DNA of 64,000 nt, taken from NCBI GenBank assembly GCA_029558905.1, contig JAKQCX010000031.1, positions 1 through 64,000 on the forward strand, written 5' to 3'. Below the pieces are notes generated by a model. It was not told the DNA's origin. It saw only the letters and a list, made by a program, of their open reading frames with translations, and ran no database searches. A program made the position numbers and the translations under genes. Source of the DNA: Pseudomonadota bacterium. Its GTDB lineage: Bacteria; Pseudomonadota; Gammaproteobacteria; Burkholderiales; Thiobacillaceae. This document shows positions 1-6,866 of this stretch, in pieces. Numbering within the stretch: the stretch's first letter is position 1; every line of letters begins with the position of its first letter.

Positions 1-90
1 ATGGCCGACATCACCGCCGTGGGCTCATTCACCCGGGACGTCATGGGTGGCTACCGTTCCGGTAACCCCGCTGAACTGATTCGCAAGTAA
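1..90 (+). CDS. aprB: Adenylylsulfate reductase beta subunit, C-terminal end (partial)
   Basis: An open frame runs from base 1 to a TAA at 88-90 and ends in ...GNPAELIRK. It lies 18 bases before aprA, and aprB directly precedes aprA in essentially all APS reductase operons, so this is read as the C-terminal tail of the iron-sulfur subunit. In the family the C-terminal tail of AprB wraps around AprA, while the N-terminal part carries two [4Fe-4S] clusters that pass electrons from the AprA flavin; that part lies outside the window. The ATG at base 1 is probably internal. No iron-sulfur motif is visible in the piece, so the call rests on position. Confidence 0.8.
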   Translation: MADITAVGSFTRDVMGGYRSGNPAELIRK

Positions 91-108
91 TTTAGAGAGG
101 TACTGAAA

Positions 109-2130
109 ATGGCTGGAGAATTCGGCAATCCCGAAGTAGTCCAGGAGGAAGTTGACATCCTCCTGATCGGCGGTGGCATGGCATGCTGCGGCGCCGGTTA
201 CGAAATCATGCGCTGGGCCGACGCCGCCAAGGCCGAACTCGGCATGGATCTGAAAATCAAACTGGTCGACAAAGCCGCGATGGACCGTTCCGGCGCCGTG
301 GCGCAGGGTCTGTCCGCGATCAACACCTACATCGGCTCCGAGCAGGATCCCGCCGACTACGCCCGCATGGTTTCCAACGACCTGATGGGCATCACCCGTG
401 ACGACCTGGCCTATGACGTGGGCCGTAACGTGGACGACTCCGTGCATCTGTTCGAGGAGTGGGGCCTGCCCATCTGGAAGACCGACGCCAACGGCGAGCG
501 TCACGACGGCGCCGCAGCCATCGGCGAAGGCCTGCCCTCCCTGAAGGACGGCGGCAAGCCCGTGCGTTCCGGCAAGTGGCAGATCATGATCAACGGCGAA
601 TCCTACAAGTGGATCGTGGCCGAGGCCGCCAAGAAGGCCCTGGGCATGGACCGCATCCAGGAGCGCGTGTTCATCGTCAAGCTGGTGAACGATGCCAACG
701 ACAAGAACCGCATCGCCGGTGCAGTCGGTTTCTCCACCCGCGAACACAAGCTGTACGTCTACAAGGCCAAGGCCATCCTGCTGGCCGCCGGCGGCTGCGT
801 GAACATCTTCCGTCCGCGTTCCGTCGGTGAGGGTACCGGTCGCGCCTGGTACCCGGTGTGGAACTCCGGCTCCACCTACTCCATGGCGGCCGAGGCCGGC
901 GCCGAGCTGACCATGATGGAAAACCGCTTTGTGCCCTGCCGCTTCAAGGACGGCTACGGCCCAGTCGGCGCCTGGTTCCTGCTGTTCAAGGCCAAGGCCA
1001 CCAACGGCTATGGCGAGGACTACCTGAGCAAGAACAAGTCCATGCTGGACCAGTATCCCCCGTACGGCCAGGCCGCCGTGCCCGCTTCCTGCCTGCGCAA
1101 CCACGTCATGCTGAAGGAGATGAAGGAAGGCCGCGGCCCCATCTGGATGGATACCGTGACCGCCCTGGGCAAGCTGCGCGAGACCCTGTCCCCGCGCGAG
1201 GTGAAGCACCTGGAAGCCGAAGCCTGGGAGGATTTCCTGGATATGTGCGTCGGCCAGTGCGGCATCTGGGTGGGTGAGAACATCGAGCCCGAAAAGAAGA
1301 ATTCCGAGCTGATGCCCACCGAGCCCTACCTGCTGGGCTCCCACTCCGGCTGCTGCGGCATCTGGGTGTCCGGCCCCACCGACGTGGGCGCCCCCACCGC
1401 CGCCGATCCCGAGATCGACGGCGTACCCGCGCATCTGCCCCGCGGCTGGAGCTGGGGCTACCGTGGCATGACCACCGTCAATGGCCTGTTCACCGCCGGT
1501 GACGGCGTGGGTGCCTCCGGCCACAAGTTCTCCTCCGGATCCCACACCGAAGGCCGCCTGGCAGCCAAGGCCATGGTGAAGTACTGCCTGGACAACAAGG
1601 ACCTGAAGGTGGAGCTCGATACCCCCGTCGACGCCCTGGTGGAAGAGATCTACCGACCGGTGCGCACCTACCTGGAGTTCAAGGATTACACCACCGCCAT
1701 CGACGTCAACCCCAACTACATCACGCCCAAGATGCTGCAGTTCCGCTTGCAGAAGATCATGGACGAGTACGTCGCCGGTGTGGCCACCTACTACAACACC
1801 AATGACAAGATGCTGGAAGTGGCCGAACAGAAGCTGGAGATGCTCAAGGAAGACGCCATGAAGATGCGCGCCAAGGACCTGCACGAGCTGCTGCGGGCCT
1901 GGGAGAACTACCACCGCATCCTGACGGCGGAAGCCCACATGAAGCACATCCAGTTCCGCGAGGAGTCCCGTTATCCCGGCTTCTACTACCGGACCGACAA
2001 GAACTTCATCGACGAGGAAAACTGGAAAGTCTTCGGCAACTCCATTTATGACAAGCAGACGAAGAAGTGGACCAACTTCAAGCGTCGCCACGTCGATCTG
2101 GTGGACAAGTCCAAGCTGTTCAAGAAGTAA
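109..2130 (+). CDS. aprA: Adenylylsulfate (APS) reductase alpha subunit
   Basis: This is the FAD-containing catalytic subunit of cytoplasmic dissimilatory APS reductase. In sulfur oxidisers it runs as sulfite + AMP to APS + 2 electrons. The 673-residue length fits the family. The N-terminus has an FAD-binding Rossmann segment (VDILLIGGGMACCGAGYE, about residues 15-32) with the diagnostic GGGMACCG turn. Family-typical stretches follow, including MDRSGAVAQGLSAIN and FSSGSHTEGRLAAKAM. The start has a strong AGAGAGG ribosome site 18 bases after aprB. A perfect intrinsic terminator begins 19 bases after the stop, so this is the last gene of its operon and no aprM or qmo gene follows. ATP sulfurylase and the membrane partner are not in the window. 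Confidence 0.97.
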   Translation: MAGEFGNPEVVQEEVDILLIGGGMACCGAGYEIMRWADAAKAELGMDLKIKLVDKAAMDRSGAVAQGLSAINTYIGSEQDPADYARMVSNDLMGITRDDLAYDVGRNVDDSVHLFEEWGLPIWKTDANGERHDGAAAIGEGLPSLKDGGKPVRSGKWQIMINGESYKWIVAEAAKKALGMDRIQERVFIVKLVNDANDKNRIAGAVGFSTREHKLYVYKAKAILLAAGGCVNIFRPRSVGEGTGRAWYPVWNSGSTYSMAAEAGAELTMMENRFVPCRFKDGYGPVGAWFLLFKAKATNGYGEDYLSKNKSMLDQYPPYGQAAVPASCLRNHVMLKEMKEGRGPIWMDTVTALGKLRETLSPREVKHLEAEAWEDFLDMCVGQCGIWVGENIEPEKKNSELMPTEPYLLGSHSGCCGIWVSGPTDVGAPTAADPEIDGVPAHLPRGWSWGYRGMTTVNGLFTAGDGVGASGHKFSSGSHTEGRLAAKAMVKYCLDNKDLKVELDTPVDALVEEIYRPVRTYLEFKDYTTAIDVNPNYITPKMLQFRLQKIMDEYVAGVATYYNTNDKMLEVAEQKLEMLKEDAMKMRAKDLHELLRAWENYHRILTAEAHMKHIQFREESRYPGFYYRTDKNFIDEENWKVFGNSIYDKQTKKWTNFKRRHVDLVDKSKLFKK

Positions 2131-2148
2131 TCCTTCTCGAACACGGCA

Positions 2149-2179
2149 ACCGGGCGCCCACAAGGCGCCCGGTTTTTTT
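2149..2179 (+). terminator. Rho-independent terminator of aprBA
   Basis: A perfect 10-bp stem (ACCGGGCGCC with GGCGCCCGGT) has a five-base loop and is followed by a run of T. It isolates aprBA from the sulfur-carrier operon downstream. Confidence 0.93.
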
Positions 2180-2225
2180 GTGCCCGTGTCCCGTTCCGCC
2201 GACGCATCGGTTCCAGACTGCAAGG

Positions 2226-2319
2226 ATTGCAAAAAGCCATTTCCGCGGGTGACGCGCCGGCCGCATTGCAATTTTTTCCCACCCAACTGCGCATTCAATC
2301 CATATGTATCTGATTGCAA
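2226..2319 (+). repeat. Three ATTGCAA repeats upstream of a sigma-54 promoter (candidate activator sites)
   Basis: ATTGCAA occurs at 2226-2232, as palindromic ATTGCAAT at 2265-2272, and again at 2313-2319. The first copy is preceded by a further TGCAAGG. They lie roughly 109, 70 and 22 bases before the GG of the sigma-54-like promoter at 2334. The same octamer occurs before the second sigma-54-like promoter near 8072. The arrangement resembles upstream activating sequences for an NtrC-type protein; that role is inference. Confidence 0.45.
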
Positions 2320-2333
2320 AGATTAATATAGTT

Positions 2334-2349
2334 TGGCACAAGACATGCT
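2334..2349 (+). promoter_or_regulatory. Sigma-54 (-24/-12) promoter of the sulfur-carrier operon
   Basis: TGGCACAAGACATGCT matches the RpoN consensus TGGCAC-N5-TTGCW at all but one informative base. GG (2335-2336) and GC (2347-2348) have exactly ten bases between them, as required. Predicted transcription start is about 2360. The flanking form TTTGGCA-N5-CATGCT is shared with the promoter at 8171-8186. Confidence 0.65.
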
Positions 2350-2434
2350 AGGAGAAATGGGGAATCTGATCCGCGAGAGATGCGTGAACTGGCTGGGCTA
2401 CTTGTTCAAGCGACCACGGGAACCTCGGTCACTG

Positions 2435-2701
2435 ATGGCGCATGAGGAGATCCTGCCCGGCATCGGTCCGGTAAGGGTGGCCTATGTCATCGACTGCATG
2501 GGGGCCATGTGTCCACGACCACAGCTGCTGACCATGAAGATTCTGGCCATGGTGGACGCGGGCGAGGTCATCGAAGTGGTCACAGACAACCCGGCTGCCG
2601 TGGAGACGTTCCCGTCACTGGCCGATACCCTGGTCTGCTCGCACCTGCTGACCATCCGGGAATCGGACTGCTGGCGCCTGTATCTACGCAAGGAAGCGTG
2701 A
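2435..2701 (+). CDS. TusA-family sulfur carrier protein
   Basis: TusA-fold proteins carry sulfur as a persulfide on the first cysteine of a CPxP motif. Here it is CPRP at residues 26-29 (MGAMCPRPQLL), followed by a family-typical TMKILAMVDAGEVIEV helix and strand. From 2435 the protein has 88 residues, a normal TusA length. The frame stays open upstream, with possible starts at 2345, 2357 (AGGAG only 2-3 bases away) and GTG 2384. I prefer 2435 because the sigma-54 promoter would place the transcript start near 2360, excluding the two earliest, but the ribosome site at 2435 is weak. It is followed after 44 bases by the transporter gene. Whether it acts in sulfur transfer to the transporter substrate or in cytoplasmic oxidation is inferred from context. 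Confidence 0.85.
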   Translation: MAHEEILPGIGPVRVAYVIDCMGAMCPRPQLLTMKILAMVDAGEVIEVVTDNPAAVETFPSLADTLVCSHLLTIRESDCWRLYLRKEA

Positions 2702-2745
2702 GACCGGCGGGTGATTGAAACCTTGAGGCAAGTGGAGAAGGCGAA

Positions 2746-4194
2746 TTGAATACGAATGTCAGCACAATGCAATCGGCGAGCTGGTTTGAGCTGAACCGCC
2801 ACAGGCTTTATTCAGCAATGATCGTCGTCGCCGTGACCCTGGGTTCCCTCTGGGCCCTGTCCATCGACAACCGCTTCCTCTACCTGCTGGTCTATGTCTG
2901 GTTCGGGCTCATTTATGGCCTGTTTCTCCAGTATGGTCGTTTCTGTATGGCGGCGGCGGTGCGCGACCTGTTTGCCGTGAAGGTCCCGCGCATGGCGGTG
3001 GGCATGATGATCGCCGTGGCGCTGTACGCCATCGTCGCCGGCCTCGTCACCCTGACGGGTCACAGTACCTTTCATCCCAACGTCCTCGGCTGGCACATCC
3101 TCATCGGCGCCTTCATATTCGGCTTTGGCATCGTATTCACGGGTGGATGCGCCTCCGGCTCTCTCTACAAGGCCGGCGAGGGCAATCTGAATTCCGCCCT
3201 GGTGATCTTCGCCATCTCCTTCTCGCAGGCCATGGTGGTGGCCGGCGGCAGCTGGTTCGATGGCCTGACCCCAGCGGGCTGGGCCGAATCGGCTCTGGCC
3301 AAGGACATGCCGGCGGAGCTGTCCGTCACCCGTGGCTGGTTCGACCTTTTCACAGCCGGCTACGTCTGGAATCTGAAGGGCACCACCCTGGCCGAGATCA
3401 TGGGGGTCACGGAGTCCCCCGTCACGGCGGTGCTCATCAACACCTTCCTGAATGCCGTGCTGCCCGTGCTCGTGCTCCTGGTGGGGCTGTACGTCTACTA
3501 CTTCCGCAAGGGCTACGTGCGCAGGCTGGGCAAGTCTTCCCTGACTCTGGGGGATGAGCTGGCTGGCATCTGGAACATGTGCACCAGCTCCAAGAACACC
3601 GCCCTCGCCGGCGTGGGTCTGGGGATTTTTGCCGGTCTGCACATGTATGTGACCGGAGCCCTGCGGGCACATTACGAGATCTTCAACTTCGGCGAGCTGT
3701 TGACCGCCATGGGCTATACCAACGGACTGTCGATCCAGGACACGGTCTTCGATCCGGGCTACTGGTACATCACCACGCAGGAGGCCCAGTGGGGTGGCTG
3801 GGTAATGGAAAGACTGGGCATCGACATGATGGACAACATCTTTTTCGGCCTGGACAACGGCCTGCCCAATCCGCTGCTCAATGCGCCCGGCTTCATGTCC
3901 ATCGGCATCATCCTGGGCGCGGCCATCCTGGCCCTGCTGCGGCGTGAGTTCAAATGGAAGATGCCCACCTGGGAGACCGCCTTTTTCGCCATCGCCGGCG
4001 GCATCCTCATGGGTATCGGCGCGCGCCTGGCCATGGGCTGCAACATCGGGGCGTTCTTCGCCACCGTCACCAATGGCGACCCCAGCGGCTGGATCTTCCT
4101 GCTGGGCATGGTGCTGGGTGGCCTGGCAGGCGTGAAGGTGTTCACCAAGTGGATGGACTGGAAGCTGTCCCGGGAGGACAGCTTCGGACTGTGA
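2746..4194 (+). CDS. YeeE/YedE (TsuA-like) sulfur/thiosulfate membrane transporter
   Basis: A 482-residue, highly hydrophobic inner-membrane protein of the YeeE/YedE family; characterised TsuA members import thiosulfate using conserved cysteines along the pore. The family cysteines appear in GRFCMAAA (Cys67), FTGGCASGSL (Cys135) and LAMGCNIGAFF (Cys432), each in a glycine-rich half-helix. It is longer than simple YeeE proteins (about 350 residues), with an extra hydrophilic region around residues 150-300. The TTG start at 2746 has GGAGAAGG just upstream; an ATG at 2767 is an alternative. TusA-like genes on both sides match known TsuA-TsuB pairing, where the TusA-like partner accepts the imported sulfur. 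Actual substrate is unproven. Confidence 0.88.
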   Translation: MNTNVSTMQSASWFELNRHRLYSAMIVVAVTLGSLWALSIDNRFLYLLVYVWFGLIYGLFLQYGRFCMAAAVRDLFAVKVPRMAVGMMIAVALYAIVAGLVTLTGHSTFHPNVLGWHILIGAFIFGFGIVFTGGCASGSLYKAGEGNLNSALVIFAISFSQAMVVAGGSWFDGLTPAGWAESALAKDMPAELSVTRGWFDLFTAGYVWNLKGTTLAEIMGVTESPVTAVLINTFLNAVLPVLVLLVGLYVYYFRKGYVRRLGKSSLTLGDELAGIWNMCTSSKNTALAGVGLGIFAGLHMYVTGALRAHYEIFNFGELLTAMGYTNGLSIQDTVFDPGYWYITTQEAQWGGWVMERLGIDMMDNIFFGLDNGLPNPLLNAPGFMSIGIILGAAILALLRREFKWKMPTWETAFFAIAGGILMGIGARLAMGCNIGAFFATVTNGDPSGWIFLLGMVLGGLAGVKVFTKWMDWKLSREDSFGL

Positions 4195-4237
4195 GGCGCG
4201 GCGCGCATCGGCATTTGCTAGCAAAGGAGAGACGAAA

Positions 4238-4489
4238 ATGGCAGTGAGCTTCGAACAGACCGGAGCGGGGGAATGGACATTGGACGTCAAGGGTTACAGC
4301 TGTCCCCATCCGCAGATGTACACCAAGAAGGCCATGCAGAAGATGGGCTCCGGCGACGTGCTGACCCTGGTATTCGACAACCCGTCCTCGGGCGAATCCA
4401 TCCTGGCCATGTGCGAATCCGACGGCAATGACGTGTTCCAGCGCAGTGAAGACGCGGGCAACTTCATCTGGAAGATACGGAAGGCCTGA
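4238..4489 (+). CDS. tusA: TusA-family sulfur carrier protein (second copy)
   Basis: An 83-residue TusA-fold protein with the CPxP motif as CPHP at residues 22-25 (GYSCPHPQMYTKKAM), a typical LDVKGYSCPHP entry and a C-terminal strand ending FIWKIRKA. Cys22 is the predicted persulfide carrier. AAAGGAGAGA precedes the start. It is only about 25% similar by eye to the copy at 2435, so the two are not a recent duplication. Only 3 bases separate it from the DsrE-like gene, a pairing found in many sulfur oxidisers (rhd-tusA-dsrE type operons) in which TusA hands sulfur to DsrE-type proteins. Confidence 0.9.
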   Translation: MAVSFEQTGAGEWTLDVKGYSCPHPQMYTKKAMQKMGSGDVLTLVFDNPSSGESILAMCESDGNDVFQRSEDAGNFIWKIRKA

Positions 4490-4492
4490 GGC

Positions 4493-4804
4493 ATGCGACT
4501 GGGAATCGTGGTGACCGATGCCGCCTGGTTGACCGAAACGATGGGCCTGATCGATGCGGTCCGGGACCGGGGCTGGGAGGCCGAATGCTTCCTCACCGAT
4601 ACCGGAGTGATGCTGCTGGCCGATCCCGGCTTCGTGCGTCGGGCGCGGGAAGGCCGCGCCCAGGTGTCGGTCTGTGAGCACAGCATTGCCCACTACGCGG
4701 AAGGCAAGGTGGACACCGCCGCCCTGGCGGAGCATGTGGTCATCGGCGGGCAGTACCAGGACGCCGAGCTGGTACGCCGATGCGACCGGGTCCTGGTGTT
4801 CTGA
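4493..4804 (+). CDS. DsrE/DsrF-like family protein
   Basis: A 103-residue cytoplasmic protein opening with the beta-strand/helix MRLGIVVTDAAWLTETMGLIDAVRDRGWEAECFLTDTG pattern, broken here only by family-type turns, characteristic of the DsrE/TusD fold. Cysteines lie at 32, 61 (SVCEHSIAHY) and 97; Cys61 sits about where DsrE family members carry their reactive cysteine. It follows tusA by 3 bases and is followed after 10 bases by a small TTG-started gene, so the three are probably co-translated. Likely role: accept or store persulfide sulfur from TusA. It does not come with a dsrAB sulfite reductase in this window. Confidence 0.75.
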   Translation: MRLGIVVTDAAWLTETMGLIDAVRDRGWEAECFLTDTGVMLLADPGFVRRAREGRAQVSVCEHSIAHYAEGKVDTAALAEHVVIGGQYQDAELVRRCDRVLVF

Positions 4805-4814
4805 GGAGAACGAG

Positions 4815-5066
4815 TTGAGTCGTCAGAAAAAGATCCTGATGCTGGCTGCGGACAAGAAGGTGGAGGCCCTGCGCATGGCCAGCGGCCTCACCCTGCTGGA
4901 TGACGCCGTGGCCATCGCCGTCTGGGGCGAGCCCGTGACCGGCCCGGAGGCCGACACGCAGCGCGAGGCCCTGGATTTCGCCGATGTGCCGATAGACGAC
5001 ATCGGTCATGACCTGGATGCCCTGGCCGCGCGCATCCTCTACAGCGACGTGGTGTATTGCGTATGA
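4815..5066 (+). CDS. Small DsrE-operon protein, 83 residues, unknown function
   Basis: The TTG start at 4815 has GGAG exactly six bases upstream. The 83-residue product begins MSRQKKILMLAADKK and ends DVVYCV with a cysteine at position 82. The strand-helix pattern near the N-terminus and the near-terminal cysteine are compatible with a small DsrE/DsrH-like fold, but I cannot identify the family with confidence. It is tightly coupled to its neighbours: 10 bases after the DsrE-like gene and a 4-base ATGA overlap with the next gene. A role in the same sulfur-relay system is inferred from that coupling. Confidence 0.7.
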   Translation: MSRQKKILMLAADKKVEALRMASGLTLLDDAVAIAVWGEPVTGPEADTQREALDFADVPIDDIGHDLDALAARILYSDVVYCV

Positions 5067-5257
5067 ACGACAAGAAAAAGGTGCTGCTGATCCACCCTCG
5101 CGCGGACAAGCCAGGCCTGGCCGGCCTCGCCCCGGCCCTACGGGCAGCGGGCGCGGAGGTGGAAGAGTTTTTCCTGCGGGGCGACTACCCGGCCCTGCTC
5201 GACGCCCTGGAGGGGGAAGTGTTGCCGATGGTGATCAAACCGGCGAGTGTGAAGTGA
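5063..5257 (+). CDS. Very small sulfur-operon protein, 64 residues, unknown function
   Basis: Starts at an ATG that overlaps the stop of the preceding gene (ATGA), so translation is probably coupled. The product begins MNDKKKVLLIHPRADKPGLA and contains no cysteine, so it cannot itself carry sulfur as a persulfide. The first strand (KVLLIHPR) and following helix look like the start of a DsrE-like or Rossmann-like half domain, which could pair with the 83-residue neighbour as a split fold. Codon use matches the surrounding genes. Function is not recognisable from sequence. Confidence 0.6.
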   Translation: MNDKKKVLLIHPRADKPGLAGLAPALRAAGAEVEEFFLRGDYPALLDALEGEVLPMVIKPASVK

Positions 5258-5310
5258 ACAGCGGAGTCATCCGGCCCCGTTTACGAGGATCGATGCGAGA
5301 GGAGATGGGC

Positions 5311-6801
5311 ATGCAATATCAAGGTCAATTGAATTGGCTGGCGGCCGCCCTGGTGGCGGGTGGATTGTTGGTCGGTTGCGGCGGTGGCGGCGGTGGCAGC
5401 TCCACCTCGGGTACGGTAGGCGGCATCCAGTACACCATCAACAGCCCGGCCATGATCGCGCAGGAATCGGACGCCAACTACGACAACAACGTGAACGGCC
5501 TGATCACCGCCGCCACGCTGAAGCATTGGATGAACGATTGGGTGAACAACCGACCCGCCGGCATCACCGGCAAGCTGGTGATCCTGCAGTCCTCTGCCGG
5601 TCCCGCCGGGGCCGAGTACATCAAGCCGGATGGCGTCAATATCTTCACCTATCTGTCCCCCTCCTCGGACTGGGTCCAGACCCGCAGCAACGGAGTGGTC
5701 GAAACGGTCAGCATGGTGCCCGGAGGCGCGGCCATGGACGCCCTGCTCAAGAAGTTCAACATCGATCCCAGTCGCGACATGATCGTCGCCGCCATGGGCA
5801 CCGGCAGCAATCCGAACGCCATGGCGCAGGGCCGCATCTGGTACGCCCTGCGCTACTGGGGCGTGGACAAGGCCCACCTGGCCATCCTCAACGGCGGCAA
5901 CCAGTGGCTGAATGGCAACGGTCTGGCTGCGGGAGACTTCCAGGCCGCCGCTTCCGTACCCCCCGACAACGGCAGCTTCACGGTGAAGAGCCTGCATGTG
6001 GACAACACCCAGCTGCAGATCACCGCGGGTCAACTGCTGCAGTTGCTGCCCGGGTCCGACTCGAACGTGAAGGGCGACGGCATCTTCATCTGGGATGCGC
6101 GCAGCCTCGGCCAGTACAGCGCCGGCCAGATGGTCGAGCGCGGCGAGGACGCGGACCCCGACACCCCTGGTGCCCAGGCCTGTGGCAGCGCCACTTGCGC
6201 GCCAACCAATCCCAACAACTACATGTGGTCGTTCCAGAATGCCGGTGCGCGCCAGGGGCATCCCTGGGGCACGCTGCAACTGCAGTACACCCTCATGCTG
6301 GATGCCACCAAGGGCTACAGCTACAAGCCCAAGGCCGACCTGGCGGCCTATCTTGCGGGTGGCACCGATGTCAACGGCATGGGTTTCGTCGGCCACGACT
6401 ACATGCCGGTAGGCGCGGGCAATGCCTATCAGCCCGGAGACACCGTCATCACCTACTGCGAGACCACCTTTCGGGCCATGATCACCGGCATCGTCAGCAC
6501 GGTCATCTTGGGCAAGCCCACGCGCTTTTACGATGGCGCCATGACCGAATGGAACTCCATGTCCAACATTCTGGACAAGAACGGCAACTACCTCCTGCCG
6601 GCCGACTCGCCTTGGCTGACCACCACGCGCTCGTTCTTCCGCCCGGCCACCAGCAGCGCGCTGGTGAACCCGCGCACCATGACCGATCCGTACGCCGCAA
6701 ACACCAACAAGATCATCAATGAGGACAAGGGCTACAAGACCGGCGAGAGCCTGCCCTCGGGCGGCGGCGGCAGCATCCCCGGCAACCCCTGCGGAGGCTG
6801 A
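5311..6801 (+). CDS. Rhodanese-like sulfurtransferase lipoprotein
   Basis: A 496-residue exported lipoprotein. The N-terminus is a type II signal peptide with lipobox LLVGC (Cys23) and a glycine-rich tether. Two rhodanese-like modules follow: the first has WYALRYWGVDKAHLAILNGG (around 177-196), matching the typical loop before the active site; the second contains VITYCETTFRAM with the probable catalytic Cys383, followed by RFYDGAMTEW as in thiosulfate sulfurtransferases. Predicted role is moving sulfane sulfur (thiosulfate, polysulfide or elemental sulfur products) on the periplasmic or outer-surface side. Start at 5311 is set by GGAG six bases upstream; an ATG at 5293 is in frame but less likely. 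An insertion around residues 260-300 is longer than in classical two-domain enzymes. It ends the block before a terminator. Confidence 0.82.
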   Translation: MQYQGQLNWLAAALVAGGLLVGCGGGGGGSSTSGTVGGIQYTINSPAMIAQESDANYDNNVNGLITAATLKHWMNDWVNNRPAGITGKLVILQSSAGPAGAEYIKPDGVNIFTYLSPSSDWVQTRSNGVVETVSMVPGGAAMDALLKKFNIDPSRDMIVAAMGTGSNPNAMAQGRIWYALRYWGVDKAHLAILNGGNQWLNGNGLAAGDFQAAASVPPDNGSFTVKSLHVDNTQLQITAGQLLQLLPGSDSNVKGDGIFIWDARSLGQYSAGQMVERGEDADPDTPGAQACGSATCAPTNPNNYMWSFQNAGARQGHPWGTLQLQYTLMLDATKGYSYKPKADLAAYLAGGTDVNGMGFVGHDYMPVGAGNAYQPGDTVITYCETTFRAMITGIVSTVILGKPTRFYDGAMTEWNSMSNILDKNGNYLLPADSPWLTTTRSFFRPATSSALVNPRTMTDPYAANTNKIINEDKGYKTGESLPSGGGGSIPGNPCGG

Positions 6802-6829
6802 GCGGACTAGTCAGGGCATGCGGACCTCG

Positions 6830-6857
6830 GGCCCACACCGGATGTGGGCCTTTTTTT
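6830..6857 (+). terminator. Rho-independent terminator after the rhodanese lipoprotein
   Basis: An 8-bp stem (GGCCCACA with TGTGGGCC), five-base loop and seven T. The T run flows directly into the GGAG ribosome site of the pentaheme cytochrome gene nine bases later, so that gene either depends on read-through here or has an unseen start. Confidence 0.88.
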
Positions 6858-6866
6858 GGAGCGCGG

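Noticed and set aside
25-2319. 764-codon open frame antisense to aprA
   Set aside because: It is the mirror of a clear gene with strong third-position GC bias; composition is Gly/His/Val-rich and no family motif is present.
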